Assembly (NCBI GenBank): GCA_937927945.1
Contig: CALEYW010000048.1
Location: forward strand, 1-13,620
DNA length: 13,620 nt
Direction: 5' to 3'
Source of the DNA: an uncultured candidate division WPS-2 bacterium
GTDB taxonomy: Bacteria; Vulcanimicrobiota; Vulcanimicrobiia; Vulcanimicrobiales; Vulcanimicrobiaceae
A program made the translations under genes and the position numbers. The notes below the pieces were generated by a model that had not been told where the DNA came from, did not search any database, and saw only the letters and a list, made by a program, of their open reading frames with translations. How positions within the stretch are numbered: the first letter of the stretch is position 1; each line of letters starts with the position of its first letter. Below are positions 13,598 through 13,620 of the stretch, one piece after another.

Positions 13598-13620
13598 TGG
13601 TATAATATGCGCATGGCGGG
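13598..13620 (+). promoter_or_regulatory. Extended -10 promoter with possible leaderless start
   Basis: TGGTATAAT (13598-13606) is a consensus extended -10. No good -35 is at normal distance; TTGACG at 13586 is only 9 bases away. Six bases after the -10 comes ATGGCGGG at 13613, so transcription would start about at the A of the ATG, as in leaderless mRNAs. Only eight bases of the possible gene are in the window, so its product is unknown. Confidence 0.45.

Noticed and set aside
1..13620. CRISPR arrays or long tandem repeats
   Set aside because: Reading through the window, I saw no regularly spaced repeats other than the two 13-mers at the left end.

Overview
The window is GC-rich bacterial DNA, densely packed with genes for oxidising inorganic sulfur compounds. 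It suggests a thiosulfate- or sulfide-oxidising bacterium that uses the complete periplasmic Sox pathway. I cannot assign a phylum by eye. Frequent GTG starts and many 1-17 bp gene overlaps show compact operons.

Left part (1-3553, minus strand). Transcription runs leftwards from a cytosolic metallo-beta-lactamase persulfide dioxygenase fused to two rhodanese domains. It continues into two half-size YeeE/YedE (PmpB- and PmpA-like) membrane proteins and a single-domain rhodanese. After a 99 bp gap comes a diheme TsdA-like thiosulfate dehydrogenase lipoprotein. The last coding part of that cytochrome is missing: its frame is cut right after an Asn-Met-Pro motif by what looks like the end of an IS21-type insertion sequence (1-54). 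A TauE/SafE permease, likely a sulfite or organosulfonate exporter, diverges from the dioxygenase at 3773-4531. Inference: this module imports sulfur species, passes sulfane sulfur through rhodaneses to the dioxygenase, and exports sulfite.

Middle (4634-5917). A LysR-type regulator on the minus strand is frameshifted inside its DNA-binding helix-turn-helix. A 317 bp non-coding divergent region separates it from the sox operon.

Right part (5918-13443, plus strand). One tightly coupled operon reads soxS-like thioredoxin, soxX, soxY, soxZ, soxA, soxB, soxC, soxD and two exported DsrE-like paralogues. SoxAX loads thiosulfate onto the C-terminal Cys of SoxY (in SoxYZ), SoxB hydrolyses sulfate off, SoxCD oxidises the remaining sulfane sulfur, and the SoxS-like protein probably keeps SoxY Cys reduced. 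The DsrE pair, each with a single conserved Cys, is the least explained part.

Right edge (13444-13620). A strong hairpin terminator is followed by the 3' end of a tRNA gene (minus strand) without its 5' part. This pattern fits the scar of a tRNA-targeted integrated element that would begin near 13501 and run out of the window. A consensus extended -10 sits where a leaderless gene could begin at 13613.
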